Position numbers and translations under genes: made by a program
Assembly (NCBI GenBank): GCA_021772565.1
Contig: JAJFLR010000030.1
Location: 1-64,000, forward strand
Direction: 5' to 3'
DNA length: 64,000 bases
Origin: Opitutales bacterium
Lineage (GTDB): Bacteria > Verrucomicrobiota > Verrucomicrobiia > Opitutales > JAJFLR01
Shown: positions 40,914-51,811 of the stretch, piece by piece
How the letters are laid out: every line of letters begins with the position of its first letter
Position numbering within the stretch: the first letter of the stretch is position 1
The notes under the pieces: generated by a model
The model's input: only the letters and a program-made list of their open reading frames with translations
What the model was told of the DNA's origin: nothing
The model's database searches: none

Positions 40914-41726
40914 ATGAATTTTTATGAAAAACTTGAAAAATCCTGGAATAAATCAAATTCTCTTATTTGTGTGGGTCTTGATACTGATAAAAATAAAATA
41001 CCTGTACACCTGAGTTCAAATAAATTTCCAATCTTTGATTTTAATCGCGAAATTATTGATGCTACTGCTGACTTAGTCTGCTCCTATAAACCTCAAATAG
41101 CATATTACTCGGGACAAGGTGCGGAAGCAGAATTAAAGATGACGATTGATTATATTTTAAATGAATATCCTGACATCCCGCTTATTTTAGATGCAAAACG
41201 TGGTGATATCGATAGTAGTGCTGAATTTTACGCCAAAGAGGCTTTTGAACAATATTGCGCTGATGCTGTTACCGTGAACCCTTACATGGGAAGTGATACC
41301 TTGAAACCTTTTTTAGACTGGTCTGAAAAAGGTGTCATTGTTCTTTGTAGGACATCGAATCCGGCAGCAAAGGATTTTCAGGATATTACCGTAGGTGGGA
41401 AAAAGCTTTTTCATTATATTGCCCAAAAAGCTTCTGATGAGTGGAATTATAACAAAAATGTCGGTCTGGTTGTCGGCGCAACTTACCCAGATGAATTAGC
41501 TGAAATACGGTCAATTATTGGCGAAATGCCAATATTGACCCCTGGAATTGGAAAGCAGGGAGGGGACGTCAAAGCAGTTTTAAAAAATGGTTTAAATAAG
41601 AATAAAACGGGTCTTATTATTAATTCTTCGCGATCGATTATTTATGCTGGATCTGCTAAGGATTTTGCTATCCAAGCCAGAAATGCAACATCAGCATTGC
41701 TAGATGAAATAAATATATATCGATAA
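40914..41726 (+). CDS. pyrF: Orotidine 5'-phosphate decarboxylase (PyrF type 2)
   Basis: LICVGLDTD, PLILDAKRGDIDSSAEFYA, PGIGKQGGDV. Start chosen at MNFYEK. Confidence 0.94.
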   Translation: MNFYEKLEKSWNKSNSLICVGLDTDKNKIPVHLSSNKFPIFDFNREIIDATADLVCSYKPQIAYYSGQGAEAELKMTIDYILNEYPDIPLILDAKRGDIDSSAEFYAKEAFEQYCADAVTVNPYMGSDTLKPFLDWSEKGVIVLCRTSNPAAKDFQDITVGGKKLFHYIAQKASDEWNYNKNVGLVVGATYPDELAEIRSIIGEMPILTPGIGKQGGDVKAVLKNGLNKNKTGLIINSSRSIIYAGSAKDFAIQARNATSALLDEINIYR

Positions 41727-41812
41727 TTCTAGTAGTAATCGAGCACTGATAACAAAAATGTTATGGTATTTTAATCTATATTTAGATTATTTATCATTTT
41801 GAAAAATTTATT

Positions 41813-42568
41813 ATGAGATTCAAATATTTAACAATTAATATTTTATTATTTTCTTTAATTTCTACTTATAGCTTTGGATTATCTATTGATCCCATCAGAA
41901 CTATAAAATATAGAGATGCCGGAACTATTACTAATGATGTTATTATTTTAAAAAATATCAAAGATACCGCTACAGCTTTTGACATAAGCTTTAGGGATAT
42001 GTCTATAAATAATACGAGTTCACTTGAATGGATGAAAATTCCAGAAAAAAGTGTTCAATTTAAGCCTAATGAAAGCATCAATTTAAATTATGAATTACAT
42101 ATACCTGAAGATGCAAAAGGTGAATACTACGGTAGACTATCATTTGTTGAAAAGGATATTGATGCTGATAATTCAGAGGCAACAGGGATGATGTCGATTA
42201 AGACAAAAATTTCGGTTCCAGTTTTCATAATAGTTAATGGTACCCAGAATTATGATTCAGAATTAGTAAGTTTAAGACTTAATCCTCGTAATGATAAGCA
42301 ATTAGAAATTTTGCTTCATAATAAGGGCAATGTTCATATTAGGCCTTTAGGTGAATGTAATATTATGAAAGAGGGTAGTGAAGAAATCCTTAATAAATAT
42401 CCAATCAATTCAGACGCTTTTCCTGTCTATCCTCAAACTAGTCGCGTTCTGGTTGTCAATATGACTCAAAAATTAAAACCGGGGAATTATACTATAGATG
42501 TATATTTTCCCAAAGATACACTTGGCATCAATTTATCAGGATCGTATAATCTAGTAACTTCTAACTGA
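41813..42568 (+). CDS. Exported Ig-like / pilus-chaperone-like protein
   Basis: Signal peptide, beta-rich FKPNESINLNYELHIPEDAKGEYYGRLSF. Confidence 0.5.
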   Translation: MRFKYLTINILLFSLISTYSFGLSIDPIRTIKYRDAGTITNDVIILKNIKDTATAFDISFRDMSINNTSSLEWMKIPEKSVQFKPNESINLNYELHIPEDAKGEYYGRLSFVEKDIDADNSEATGMMSIKTKISVPVFIIVNGTQNYDSELVSLRLNPRNDKQLEILLHNKGNVHIRPLGECNIMKEGSEEILNKYPINSDAFPVYPQTSRVLVVNMTQKLKPGNYTIDVYFPKDTLGINLSGSYNLVTSN

Positions 42569-42700
42569 AATAATCAATTGACGTAAATTTTGATTAGAAT
42601 AAGATCACCATTTTATTATGATATATCGATTATATTTGTCGGCAGATTTAAATTAAAAAACAAAAAAATTATTGCATTATCTTCATACTTTTAAAACAAA

Positions 42701-44554
42701 ATGAAATTGATAAATAAACTTTGTCTCCCACTAATCTTCTTTACTTTATCACCTAATATATTTGGTATAGTTTTTTACTTTAATTCTGCAACAAGTCTTG
42801 GAGTTCCACCAACAAGTTGGGTTGATTCATCGCAAAATATTGTTTCAGGTGACACGCCAAATTATTTATCAACATCATTTCAGGGAGCTGGTGTTGTTCA
42901 ATTTACAATGCCCGAGGCAAAAACTGCAACGGCCACAGATGGTTTTGATTCTGTTGACAGGACAAGATACAAAATTAAAACTAGTAATGCTTATAAAGAA
43001 GGAATTTATCAATGGAGAATTTACATCCCGGATTTTGAAGATAATGCACAGTTGAGTATTGGTGCATTTTTGAATTTCAGTCAATCAGGCGCAAGTCTCG
43101 GATCTGGAACTAATAACCGTGAAATTGACTTTGAAATATTTCATGGTAAGTCATCTGACAGAAGCTCGGTTAATGGACTGCAAGCCAATAACCCAATTTG
43201 CTTAATGACTGTACAACAGGATGACAGCTCAGGAACAAGTTTTTCTAAAATATTTTTTGAGCCAACAAATGCCTCGGATCATCTTCAGGTAAATAATTGG
43301 TATACATTTACCATCAAGATGACTGTAGATAGTTCGGGACGTTATGTTGCATCCTGGTTTATTCAAAAAGATGGAAGTACCAGTGTTCAGGGAAGAAATG
43401 ATTTCACATGTGGATATGGGCCTAGCAATGCGTTTCCGACTGACTTTAATATTTTTTGCAGCTTAGAAAATTTAGAATTTGCTGGGGATATAAAACCAAC
43501 AGCTGATCAAAGTGTAAATTTTGATCAAGTTGCTTTTTTAAATCTGGAAACTACATTATTTGAATTTGAATCTATAAATGATGCGGATGTCTGGTCGGTA
43601 TTTGGTGGTGGAACAAGTAATCCAGTTAAATCAATATTTGCTGAAGGAGCTAATGGTACTAGCAGATCACTTGAATTCAAACATGTGCAATCCGCTGCAT
43701 TTGGTGGATTACATTACAAAAACTCATCAGAAAGTGGGGGAGTAGATCTTCCTGTAACTGACTGGAGCCTATTTAATACTATTTCATACTGGGTAAAAAC
43801 AACAGATGTTAGTACTGATAATACTGTAGAAATTGAAATAGCTGAACTTGGTGGAGAAATTTGGAAACAAAGTGTTCCAACAACTATTACAAATAGTTTT
43901 CAAAAAATTGAAGTTAATTTATTTAAAGGCCATTTTATAGTTTCTGATTTCAGGGGACAAGACGGTGTAGCTCTAGACTTGAGTCAGATTGAATTTATTA
44001 ATTTTGTTTTTAGACCAGACCCGATTGATAATGGGTTAACTTCTTATAGAGTAGATGAAATTATTTTAGCGGATAACGCACTTACACCAACGTTAGCTGT
44101 CAGTGTATCAACTGTCGATTTTAATGGTCCCTTGGTGGCAACTTCAACTGATCATCGATTTTCTTCTGATATAATTTCTTTGGATTACAATGCACCTAGC
44201 AATACTTGGGAATTGCGTGTTTATACTTCAAATACAAATGACGCAGTTGGGCTGGTTAATAGTAACGGAAGTACAATTCCGCTAAAAATTGATCTCGGTG
44301 CTGACGACGATCCTGAAATTGATTCTGCTTGGGCGCCTGTTAATGGTGATGAGAGTAACCTTAAGTTTTTTAATGTATTTGATGACAGTACCGTTAACGA
44401 TAGTGGTAATCCTGTTTACACAACAGTTGTTTCATCTGCAAATTCAGATTCAAATTTAAATAACAATTTTCAGGTAAGTTTTGCCATAGATCTAGCAGGT
44501 GCAACTACTACCACGTATTCTTCAAATGTTACATTTGAATTATTTATCGAATAG
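42701..44554 (+). CDS. Secreted GH16-like protein with additional beta-sandwich domains
   Basis: Signal peptide; NREIDFEIFHG matches the GH16 catalytic ExDxE motif (codons at about 43121-43135). Confidence 0.65.
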   Translation: MKLINKLCLPLIFFTLSPNIFGIVFYFNSATSLGVPPTSWVDSSQNIVSGDTPNYLSTSFQGAGVVQFTMPEAKTATATDGFDSVDRTRYKIKTSNAYKEGIYQWRIYIPDFEDNAQLSIGAFLNFSQSGASLGSGTNNREIDFEIFHGKSSDRSSVNGLQANNPICLMTVQQDDSSGTSFSKIFFEPTNASDHLQVNNWYTFTIKMTVDSSGRYVASWFIQKDGSTSVQGRNDFTCGYGPSNAFPTDFNIFCSLENLEFAGDIKPTADQSVNFDQVAFLNLETTLFEFESINDADVWSVFGGGTSNPVKSIFAEGANGTSRSLEFKHVQSAAFGGLHYKNSSESGGVDLPVTDWSLFNTISYWVKTTDVSTDNTVEIEIAELGGEIWKQSVPTTITNSFQKIEVNLFKGHFIVSDFRGQDGVALDLSQIEFINFVFRPDPIDNGLTSYRVDEIILADNALTPTLAVSVSTVDFNGPLVATSTDHRFSSDIISLDYNAPSNTWELRVYTSNTNDAVGLVNSNGSTIPLKIDLGADDDPEIDSAWAPVNGDESNLKFFNVFDDSTVNDSGNPVYTTVVSSANSDSNLNNNFQVSFAIDLAGATTTTYSSNVTFELFIE

Positions 44555-44561
44555 ATAAATA

Positions 44562-45113
44562 TTACTCCGTTGAGGGTTCTATCAATTCGATTCTATAAAA
44601 TTTAGAATTGTTAGATAATATTTCATTGCTGATAACTTGACTTGTAGCAAAATTGCTTGAATCAGCTTCAATTTCAGTTGAAAATGAATTAAATCCATCT
44701 TCAATATTACCTGTAGTGGTTAGGATTCTATATTTCCTTTTAATCGGATCAGGATTAGGAGATGATGCCCAAGTAATCTTTAGCTCATTAGATGCAATTC
44801 TTTCAATATTTGTGATTTTAAATACAGAGGTTGAATCTGTCGGGTCAGTACCTGCTAAATATTCAAAAAAATCCTTTAACCCATCATTATCAAAATCAGC
44901 ATCTCCATTACTAGAATTTAAATTGTCAAAAAATTGGTTCTCCCATTGATCCGGTAAGCTATCTGAATCAGAATCAGTAGGATCAAACCCCGCAACTACA
45001 AGTGATAATGTTACCGAGTTTTTTATGCTTTCAGAATATCCAATGGAGTTAAAAAGTGAACACACTAAAGCACAAAGAAAAAGTTTTTTTATTATCTGAG
45101 TATAGAATTTCAT
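44562..45113 (-). CDS. Secreted protein with calcium-binding thrombospondin type 3-like repeat
   Basis: DPTDSDSDSLPDQWENQFFDNLNSSNGDADFDNDGLKDFFEYLAGTDPTD after a signal peptide. Confidence 0.75.
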   Translation of the reverse strand: MKFYTQIIKKLFLCALVCSLFNSIGYSESIKNSVTLSLVVAGFDPTDSDSDSLPDQWENQFFDNLNSSNGDADFDNDGLKDFFEYLAGTDPTDSTSVFKITNIERIASNELKITWASSPNPDPIKRKYRILTTTGNIEDGFNSFSTEIEADSSNFATSQVISNEILSNNSKFYRIELIEPSTE

Positions 45114-45198
45114 TAGTTAATTAAATTTTATTAATTATTATAAAATTAAGATTGAATGTTATTAGTAAATTTAAGGATTATGAATTTTTCAATATCTT

Positions 45199-47682
45199 TT
45201 AATATATACCTCTCATCTTTAATAGTTTAAATTGGATAGATTTTCCACAGTCACTATAAATAGTATTAATTACATGTCGGATGAGAAACTTATTCTGGTC
45301 TAAATTATAGTCGTCTTTATTTTTCTTAATATAATCAGAAATTTCTAGAAGAATTTGTTGCTTGTCTATATCCTCTTCATTTCCAGATTTTGTGAGACAT
45401 TTTAATGAAAGTAATCTTTTTTCAGCTATAAAGTGTAGTAACTTGTGAGAATTACTAAAATCAATACAATTTAAGTTATCGATTTTACTTTCAATGATAT
45501 CGAAAGATTCATTAGTGGTCTTTAATAGTAATGCTTCAATTAGTAGAATGAACTGATTTTCTCTGTTGGGATCAATACTATTAGCAAAATCAACTACTTC
45601 TTGAATATCGTTTATATTGTCTAATAAAGCACACGATAATATTAAGGTTTCAAGCATATCTGTTTCCAGATTTTCCTTACTCTCGTAGTCTGACATCCAA
45701 TCAATACATGCTTTGAAATCTTCAAGTTTGAAGTAAGATTTCCCAACTGCAGACCAAGTATATGGATCTCTTCTAAGAGTTCCTTTGTGTCTTCGCATAT
45801 GATTAATAAATCCATCCAAATCATTGTGTTCAGTTAAAATTTCTAATAATCGAATATGGGCCTGTGCTTGAGCAGGACGATTCTTGTTTAATCGTCCAAT
45901 GTGTTTTCTGCTGTATTTTATTCTGTCATCAGTATGATTAATCTCTACCCAGATTCTTCCAATCATCGGAGAGGCATCAGGATTATTAAATAATTCTTCG
46001 ACTAGAATTAATATAGTGTTATCATTAAGGTAATTTTTTAATTCTGTTAATGCTTCTTTAATATCTGACAACGGGGCATCTGGTTTAAAAACTATATTTT
46101 CAAATGCTTTTCTTGCATTAGCTTCTTTCAATAAATTTATGCTGGCAATGACTTCAAGATTTTCCGGGTCAACAGCCTTAAGCTGGTTCAATATTTGATT
46201 GCAACTCTCAATTTCATCATCCTCAAGGCAAAGTCGAAAATACCAGGTAGAGCTGAAAATATATTTTGGATCCAGTCTATAGGCTCTGGCAAATTCTTGT
46301 TTGCCTTGATCTCTATGGCCTTTTTCCAAATATACCTGTCCAATTAAACCAAAATGTTTAGCATTTTTGGGTTCTAACTCAGCCATTCTTCTCAATGCGT
46401 TTTCATAGCGTTGGTTTTCTTTTAAAGTACGCGCAAGATCAGCAAACATTTCCCATGCCTCTAAATTATACAAATATTCTTTTAAATGTTCTTCCAATAA
46501 AAGTAACGCTTTTTGAGCTTTGCCTCTTTCTTTGGCAACAATTGCTCTGCAATATTTTAAACGTCTTCTATTTCTGTAACCTTTACTATATTTTCGATAT
46601 AATTTTGAAGCTACATCTAACGAACCCATTTTAATTTGAATCTGAATATCAAAATCTACTGCTATTATGAAGTCCGGATCAATTTCACGTGCTTTGTCAA
46701 TAGCTTCTTTCGCTTTTTTAATATCATCACAAAATAGATAATATCTTGAAAGATTCGCCTGATGAATGGCTTGACCAGGCTCTTTCCCAATAAATTCTTT
46801 AATAAACTCCTCAACTTCTTCAATACGGTTTTTTGAATCTAACCATCTTAGTAATCGTTGCCATGCCCAATCATTTGTAGGGTCTTGTAAAATAGCATTC
46901 TTTAAATTTTCAGTTGCTTTATCTATATCATCTTTTATCCAAAATTGATCAGCAGCTAAGGAGAAGCTTTCAGGATTATTAGGATCAATTTTAATATTGC
47001 CTGTAATAATATCCGATTGATCATCAATATCGTCATACCACAGACTTCCTTTTATCTCAGATAAATCTTTTGCTGCCTTGACAAAATTTGGGTCCAGTTC
47101 AAGAGCTTTTTCTAGAGCAGTGATCGCTATTTCTCTTTGATTTATAATCCGGTTGACACGTGCTAATTCATAGTGAGCCAATGCGTTGTCAGGAAACTGT
47201 TCTACTGCTTCTTTGACGTGATCAACTGCGATTCTTGTTTGATTATTTTCTAAATAATAATCTGTTAAAATAGGCCACACTGCCCATAAATCCGGAAATT
47301 GATCGATTAACGATTTTATAGCCAATTCAAATTCATGAGCACCCAACAATTTTAGTAAATGTTGACCATATGCTCTTATCCCTGTGCCATCGCCTTTTTG
47401 TCTGTTAATTTCATCGCGAATGAAATTGAGAGCTGCAAATTTTTCTTCTCTTCTTGCTCCCAATAAAATCAATTGGTGAATAGCTGGATCACAATCGATA
47501 GACCTTTTAATTGCCTTTTTAAATGCCTCTGCAGCAGTAGGTTTATCTCCAGCCCGCAATCTAATTGTTCCTTCTAAACTATAGTACAATGAATTTTCAG
47601 GATCAACAGCTTGTGCTTTTAATAACTGAGATATTACAATATCAGTTTCCTCGAGAATTGGCCTATCGACTAGAGTTTTCAC
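45199..47682 (-). CDS. Tetratricopeptide repeat protein
   Basis: Multiple TPR units (e.g. ALAHYELARVNRIINQREIAITALEKALELDPNF). Confidence 0.88.
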   Translation of the reverse strand: MKTLVDRPILEETDIVISQLLKAQAVDPENSLYYSLEGTIRLRAGDKPTAAEAFKKAIKRSIDCDPAIHQLILLGARREEKFAALNFIRDEINRQKGDGTGIRAYGQHLLKLLGAHEFELAIKSLIDQFPDLWAVWPILTDYYLENNQTRIAVDHVKEAVEQFPDNALAHYELARVNRIINQREIAITALEKALELDPNFVKAAKDLSEIKGSLWYDDIDDQSDIITGNIKIDPNNPESFSLAADQFWIKDDIDKATENLKNAILQDPTNDWAWQRLLRWLDSKNRIEEVEEFIKEFIGKEPGQAIHQANLSRYYLFCDDIKKAKEAIDKAREIDPDFIIAVDFDIQIQIKMGSLDVASKLYRKYSKGYRNRRRLKYCRAIVAKERGKAQKALLLLEEHLKEYLYNLEAWEMFADLARTLKENQRYENALRRMAELEPKNAKHFGLIGQVYLEKGHRDQGKQEFARAYRLDPKYIFSSTWYFRLCLEDDEIESCNQILNQLKAVDPENLEVIASINLLKEANARKAFENIVFKPDAPLSDIKEALTELKNYLNDNTILILVEELFNNPDASPMIGRIWVEINHTDDRIKYSRKHIGRLNKNRPAQAQAHIRLLEILTEHNDLDGFINHMRRHKGTLRRDPYTWSAVGKSYFKLEDFKACIDWMSDYESKENLETDMLETLILSCALLDNINDIQEVVDFANSIDPNRENQFILLIEALLLKTTNESFDIIESKIDNLNCIDFSNSHKLLHFIAEKRLLSLKCLTKSGNEEDIDKQQILLEISDYIKKNKDDYNLDQNKFLIRHVINTIYSDCGKSIQFKLLKMRGIY

Positions 47683-47825
47683 TATTTAAATAATAATATT
47701 GGTTTATTTATTAAAAATTCGTATTAATTTTACGTTTTTGTTCTACACGTTTTTGGTTTTAAAATAAAGACTTAAAATATTTGAAGATTCTTTAATTATA
47801 AAACAGAATTAATTATTATACTTAT

Positions 47826-48545
47826 CTACATTTGATTATCTAGATCAGTTTCCTTTAACGCCTTTTTTGCTACTTTTGTTACATAAATTGTAACAGCTAA
47901 AGTAGCGAATAAACCAATTATTGTGACTATGTTTTTTAATGTATCAGGGGTTCCACTACCAGCAGCTACATCTAAACTTGTTTTACCAATATGTCCCAAA
48001 TAAACATAAAGTAATGTACCCGGTATCATGCCAATCCAACTTGCTAATGCATAATGAGAAAATTTTACCGCTGTTATACCATAAAAATAATTACTTAATG
48101 CAAATGGGACGACAGGCGTTAAGCGTAGTAAAAAAATAATTTTGCCACCTTGTTTTCCAATCGCACTATCAATCACTTTAAATTTTGGATTTTGTTCAAC
48201 TTTGTTGGCAACCTTATCTCTGGCAAAATATCGCCCAATTAAAAATGACAGACATGCGCCCATTGTCGCGGAGAATGATACTGTAAGAAAACCAGGGATT
48301 AGTCCAAATATAAATCCGCCGCCAATGGTTAAGACTGAACCAGGGATAAGAAGGACAGTTAATATAATATAAGTGAGACTAAAAACAACAAATCCTATAG
48401 GACCCAAATCTTTTACCCAGTTATTAAATTGATTCAACCAATCGGTAACCGGCAAACTCCAGATTAAGATTAATATAAATAATAATACACTAACGACAGA
48501 TATAATCTTAAAAACTAACTGCTTACTCTTATCACTATTACTCAT
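47826..48545 (-). CDS. TVP38/TMEM64 (DedA/SNARE-associated) membrane protein
   Basis: GGGFIFGLIPGFLTVSFSATMGACLSFLIGRYFARD; LRLTPVVPFALSNYFYGITAVKFSHYALASWIGMIPGTLLYVYLG. Confidence 0.92.
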   Translation of the reverse strand: MSNSDKSKQLVFKIISVVSVLLFILILIWSLPVTDWLNQFNNWVKDLGPIGFVVFSLTYIILTVLLIPGSVLTIGGGFIFGLIPGFLTVSFSATMGACLSFLIGRYFARDKVANKVEQNPKFKVIDSAIGKQGGKIIFLLRLTPVVPFALSNYFYGITAVKFSHYALASWIGMIPGTLLYVYLGHIGKTSLDVAAGSGTPDTLKNIVTIIGLFATLAVTIYVTKVAKKALKETDLDNQM

Positions 48546-48552
48546 TTGAAAA

Positions 48553-50013
48553 TTATTTTAACTGTCGATCGAATAACCATTTGAAAATTGATTGTGCTCG
48601 AGGAGTCAAACGGGTCTTATTGTATTGATCTCCAAGTTTACGAGCAATTTCAGCAAAAGTGGGATAGGCGTGAATTGTTGATGAGATTTTTGACAACCCT
48701 ATATTATGTTTCATTGCTAATACCAGCTCATGTAAAAGATCACCTGCGTGATCACCAACAATTGTAACACCTATAATTACATCAGTTCCTTTTCTAGTTA
48801 ATACTTTTGCAAATCCTTCATCTTTGTTTTCAACAATAGCACGATCAACATCTGAAAATTCTACTTTAAAAATATCGTAATCAATATTTTGTTTTTTTGC
48901 ATCAGACTCATTCAGTCCAACTCTTGCAACTTCAGGAGATGTATAGGTTGCCCAGGGAATGACACGATAATCTAGTTTAGAGTATAAAAAACTGAATGGC
49001 ATCATAATATTGCGAACTAATATTCTCGCGTGATAATCAGCTACATGCGTAAACTGATAGGGGCCAACAATATCACCGGCGGCAAAAATGTGCGGTTGCG
49101 AGGTCTGTAATTTTTCGTTCGTAATAATACCACGTTTGTTGAAATTTACGCCAGCTTGCTCCAGGCCAAGATTTTCAATGTTAGGAGTGCGACCCGTAGC
49201 AACTAATAAGGCATCAGACATTAATGTTTGGCTTTTTGAATCATCTTTTCCAACAATATCCAAAAATATTTTACCCTGTTTTTGATAAACTTTTTTTGGA
49301 CTGACATTTGTTTTTAAAGTAACACCTTCAGCAATTAATTTTTTGCTGACAATGTCGATCGCGTCCGAATCTTCTCTGGGCAAAATATGCGAAGCCGTAT
49401 TTACAATAGTTACTCTGACTCCCAACCGATTGATTGCCTGTCCGAGTTCACTGCCAATGGGTCCACCTCCTAAAACGATCATACTTTCCGGTTTATCATT
49501 CAGCTCGTCGAATATCGTTTCGTTAGTATAATAGGGCACTTTGTCTAATCCTTCAATATCGGGAACACGTGCTCGACTTCCGGCAGTAATGGCAAAATAT
49601 TTTGCTTTCAGTTTTTGTCCGTTTACTTCGACTTCATGTGGAGATATAAATTTTGCAGCTCCTTCAAAGACATCGACTCCAAGCCCTTCAAATCTTTCCA
49701 CCGAATCATTTGGTTCTATTAATGCTCTACGCTGTCTCATTCGCTTGAAAACATGCTTAAAATTAAATTGCGGCTCCTGCTTCTTTAGACCCATTTTTTC
49801 CGCGTCACGGATATCTTGTATCAGTCGGGCCGATGAAATTAAACCTTTACTGGGAACGCAGCCGAAATTGAGACAATCACCGCCCATCTTATTTTTTTCG
49901 ATCAAAGCTGCACGTCCGCCCAATCCAGTTACTGCAGCTGTGGTAATTAGACCAGCTGATCCGGCGCCAATTGCTATAACATTGTAGAGACCTTCTCCTT
50001 TATTTTTTTTCAT
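48553..50013 (-). CDS. FAD-dependent pyridine nucleotide-disulfide oxidoreductase (mercuric reductase-like)
   Basis: GAGSAGLITTAAVTGLGGRAALIEKNKMGGDCLNFGCVPSKGL; C-terminal dimerisation domain HAYPTFAEIARKLGD. Confidence 0.92.
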   Translation of the reverse strand: MKKNKGEGLYNVIAIGAGSAGLITTAAVTGLGGRAALIEKNKMGGDCLNFGCVPSKGLISSARLIQDIRDAEKMGLKKQEPQFNFKHVFKRMRQRRALIEPNDSVERFEGLGVDVFEGAAKFISPHEVEVNGQKLKAKYFAITAGSRARVPDIEGLDKVPYYTNETIFDELNDKPESMIVLGGGPIGSELGQAINRLGVRVTIVNTASHILPREDSDAIDIVSKKLIAEGVTLKTNVSPKKVYQKQGKIFLDIVGKDDSKSQTLMSDALLVATGRTPNIENLGLEQAGVNFNKRGIITNEKLQTSQPHIFAAGDIVGPYQFTHVADYHARILVRNIMMPFSFLYSKLDYRVIPWATYTSPEVARVGLNESDAKKQNIDYDIFKVEFSDVDRAIVENKDEGFAKVLTRKGTDVIIGVTIVGDHAGDLLHELVLAMKHNIGLSKISSTIHAYPTFAEIARKLGDQYNKTRLTPRAQSIFKWLFDRQLK

Positions 50014-50422
50014 TTTTTATAATTAACTAATTTTGAACGATATATGCTTCAAAATTGATTAGTATGACGCAATGTAATTAATATTATTCCTGACATTGAA
50101 AATTTCGGGTAAATGGCAGTATTTTTAAAATAGTGCATTTTCTACTTTAAACTATTTGTAGCCAATAAAACTCTCTCGATATTTTTTTGCCGAGGGCGTC
50201 TATTTTTATTTAAACTATTTTTAGCTAGTAAGTTGAATAGTTAAAAAAGTCATTTAGTAGTCGGCATTATCACTTAATTAAAAGTATAATTATATTACTA
50301 CATATTATACATTTTAAAAATACGACTTGATTTCACAAAAAATTTTTATCTTATAGGGAACTCTTTTTTTTATTAATTTTCTGACAAAAAAATTAAATTT
50401 TCTCAATTTTAAATAACTGTAA

Positions 50423-51337
50423 ATGATTGAAGCGGATAAGCTAGTAAAAGATTATGGCCCGATACGGGCAGTCGACAATGTCAGCTTTAAAGTTGAAAAG
50501 GGCGATGTGCTTGGCTTTCTTGGCCCCAATGGTGCCGGGAAGTCGACATCTATGAAGATGATTACCGGGTTTTTGCGACCCACAAGTGGCACTGCCAGAA
50601 TTGGTGAAATCGATGTGAGAGAGAACCCGATTGAAGCTAAAAAACTTTTTGGCTATCTGCCGGAAAGTGGACCATTGTATGAGGAAATGACTGTTATGGA
50701 GTTTTTGGATTTTATCTGCTCAATGCGTGGAATTTGTAAAAAGAAGGATAAGACTGAAAAAATTCAAAGAGTTGTTGAAATCTGTCATTTAGAAGGTGTG
50801 CGCAATCAACCGATCGATACTTTGAGTAAAGGCTTTCGTCAACGTGTTGGCATGGCACAAGCCGTTATCCATGATCCGGCATGTCTGATTATGGATGAAC
50901 CAACTGATGGACTCGACCCCAATCAAAAGTTGGAAGTTAGAAAATTTATATCATCAATGGCAGAAGAAAAAGCAATAATTCTGTCGACTCATATTCTTGA
51001 AGAAGTGGAGGCGATGTGTAATAGAGTCATAATTATAGCCAATGGTAAAATTTTGGTCGATGAGACACCGGAAAATTTAAGAAAACGTCATCCTCACTTC
51101 AATGCAGTTAGACTAAAAATTCGCGGCGAAAAAGGAGAGGTTAAAGAATTTTTAAATGGCCATTCATTAGTTAAAGAAATTGTTGATGAAAGTGGACAAA
51201 TTCTAGTAGTGCCAAAAAATGGAGAAAATATCGACGAAACTTTATTCCAGGCTGCAAAAGACAAAAATTGGCAAGTTACTCAAATCGAAAAACCACATAC
51301 CGGTCTCGAAGAAGTTTTTGCAAATCTAACTAAATAA
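50423..51337 (+). CDS. ABC transporter ATP-binding protein (GldA-like)
   Basis: GPNGAGKSTSMKMITGF, LSKGFRQRVGMAQA, LIMDEPTDGLDP. Confidence 0.93.
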   Translation: MIEADKLVKDYGPIRAVDNVSFKVEKGDVLGFLGPNGAGKSTSMKMITGFLRPTSGTARIGEIDVRENPIEAKKLFGYLPESGPLYEEMTVMEFLDFICSMRGICKKKDKTEKIQRVVEICHLEGVRNQPIDTLSKGFRQRVGMAQAVIHDPACLIMDEPTDGLDPNQKLEVRKFISSMAEEKAIILSTHILEEVEAMCNRVIIIANGKILVDETPENLRKRHPHFNAVRLKIRGEKGEVKEFLNGHSLVKEIVDESGQILVVPKNGENIDETLFQAAKDKNWQVTQIEKPHTGLEEVFANLTK

Positions 51338-51409
51338 GAATCCTAACCAATGATATATATGCCACTACCGAGCAAAAGCGACACCTCAACGAACGAAGTG
51401 AGAATAACA

Positions 51410-51811
51410 ATGAAACACAGATTAAACACAGATGAAGATTTGGAATTTGAGCATAAAGAGATAACAAAGGAGATAATAGGTGCAGCATTTGAAGTATATA
51501 ATATTTTAGGCTATGGATTTTTAGAAAAAATTTATCAAAAAGCATTACAGGTAGAATTAAAAATAAGAGGTTTAGAGACTGAATTGGAACCACAATTGAA
51601 AGTAAACTTTAAAGGCTATAATGTAGGAGATTATTATGCTGATTTATTAGTAAATAAAAGTGTCGTCGTAGAAATCAAAACACATCAAGAATATAATAAT
51701 AAAGATGAAGCCCAATTGTTAAATGAATTAAAGAGTGGTGAAGTGAAAATTGGTTTGTTAATCAATTTCTCTAGAGAAAAAGTTGAGTTTAAGAGACTAA
51801 TTATTCAATAA
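51410..51811 (+). CDS. GxxExxY family protein (PD-(D/E)XK-like)
   Basis: GYGFLEKIYQKAL (GxxExxY), YYADLLV, VVVEIKTHQ (ExK), DEAQLLNELKSGEVKIGLLINF. Start at MKHRLNTDEDLE. Confidence 0.92.
   Translation: MKHRLNTDEDLEFEHKEITKEIIGAAFEVYNILGYGFLEKIYQKALQVELKIRGLETELEPQLKVNFKGYNVGDYYADLLVNKSVVVEIKTHQEYNNKDEAQLLNELKSGEVKIGLLINFSREKVEFKRLIIQ

Noticed and set aside
49541-49987. 148-aa ORF antisense to the flavoprotein reductase
   Set aside because: Shadow ORF on the opposite strand of a well-supported CDS.
48553-50013. Mercury-resistance operon
   Set aside because: The reductase is only merA-like; no merR, merT or merP genes and no N-terminal heavy-metal-binding domain.
50040-50422. Long intergenic region before the GldA-like gene as a possible ncRNA
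   Set aside because: Only weak AT-rich similarity (TTTAAACTATTTnTAGC twice); simplest reading is a divergent promoter region.
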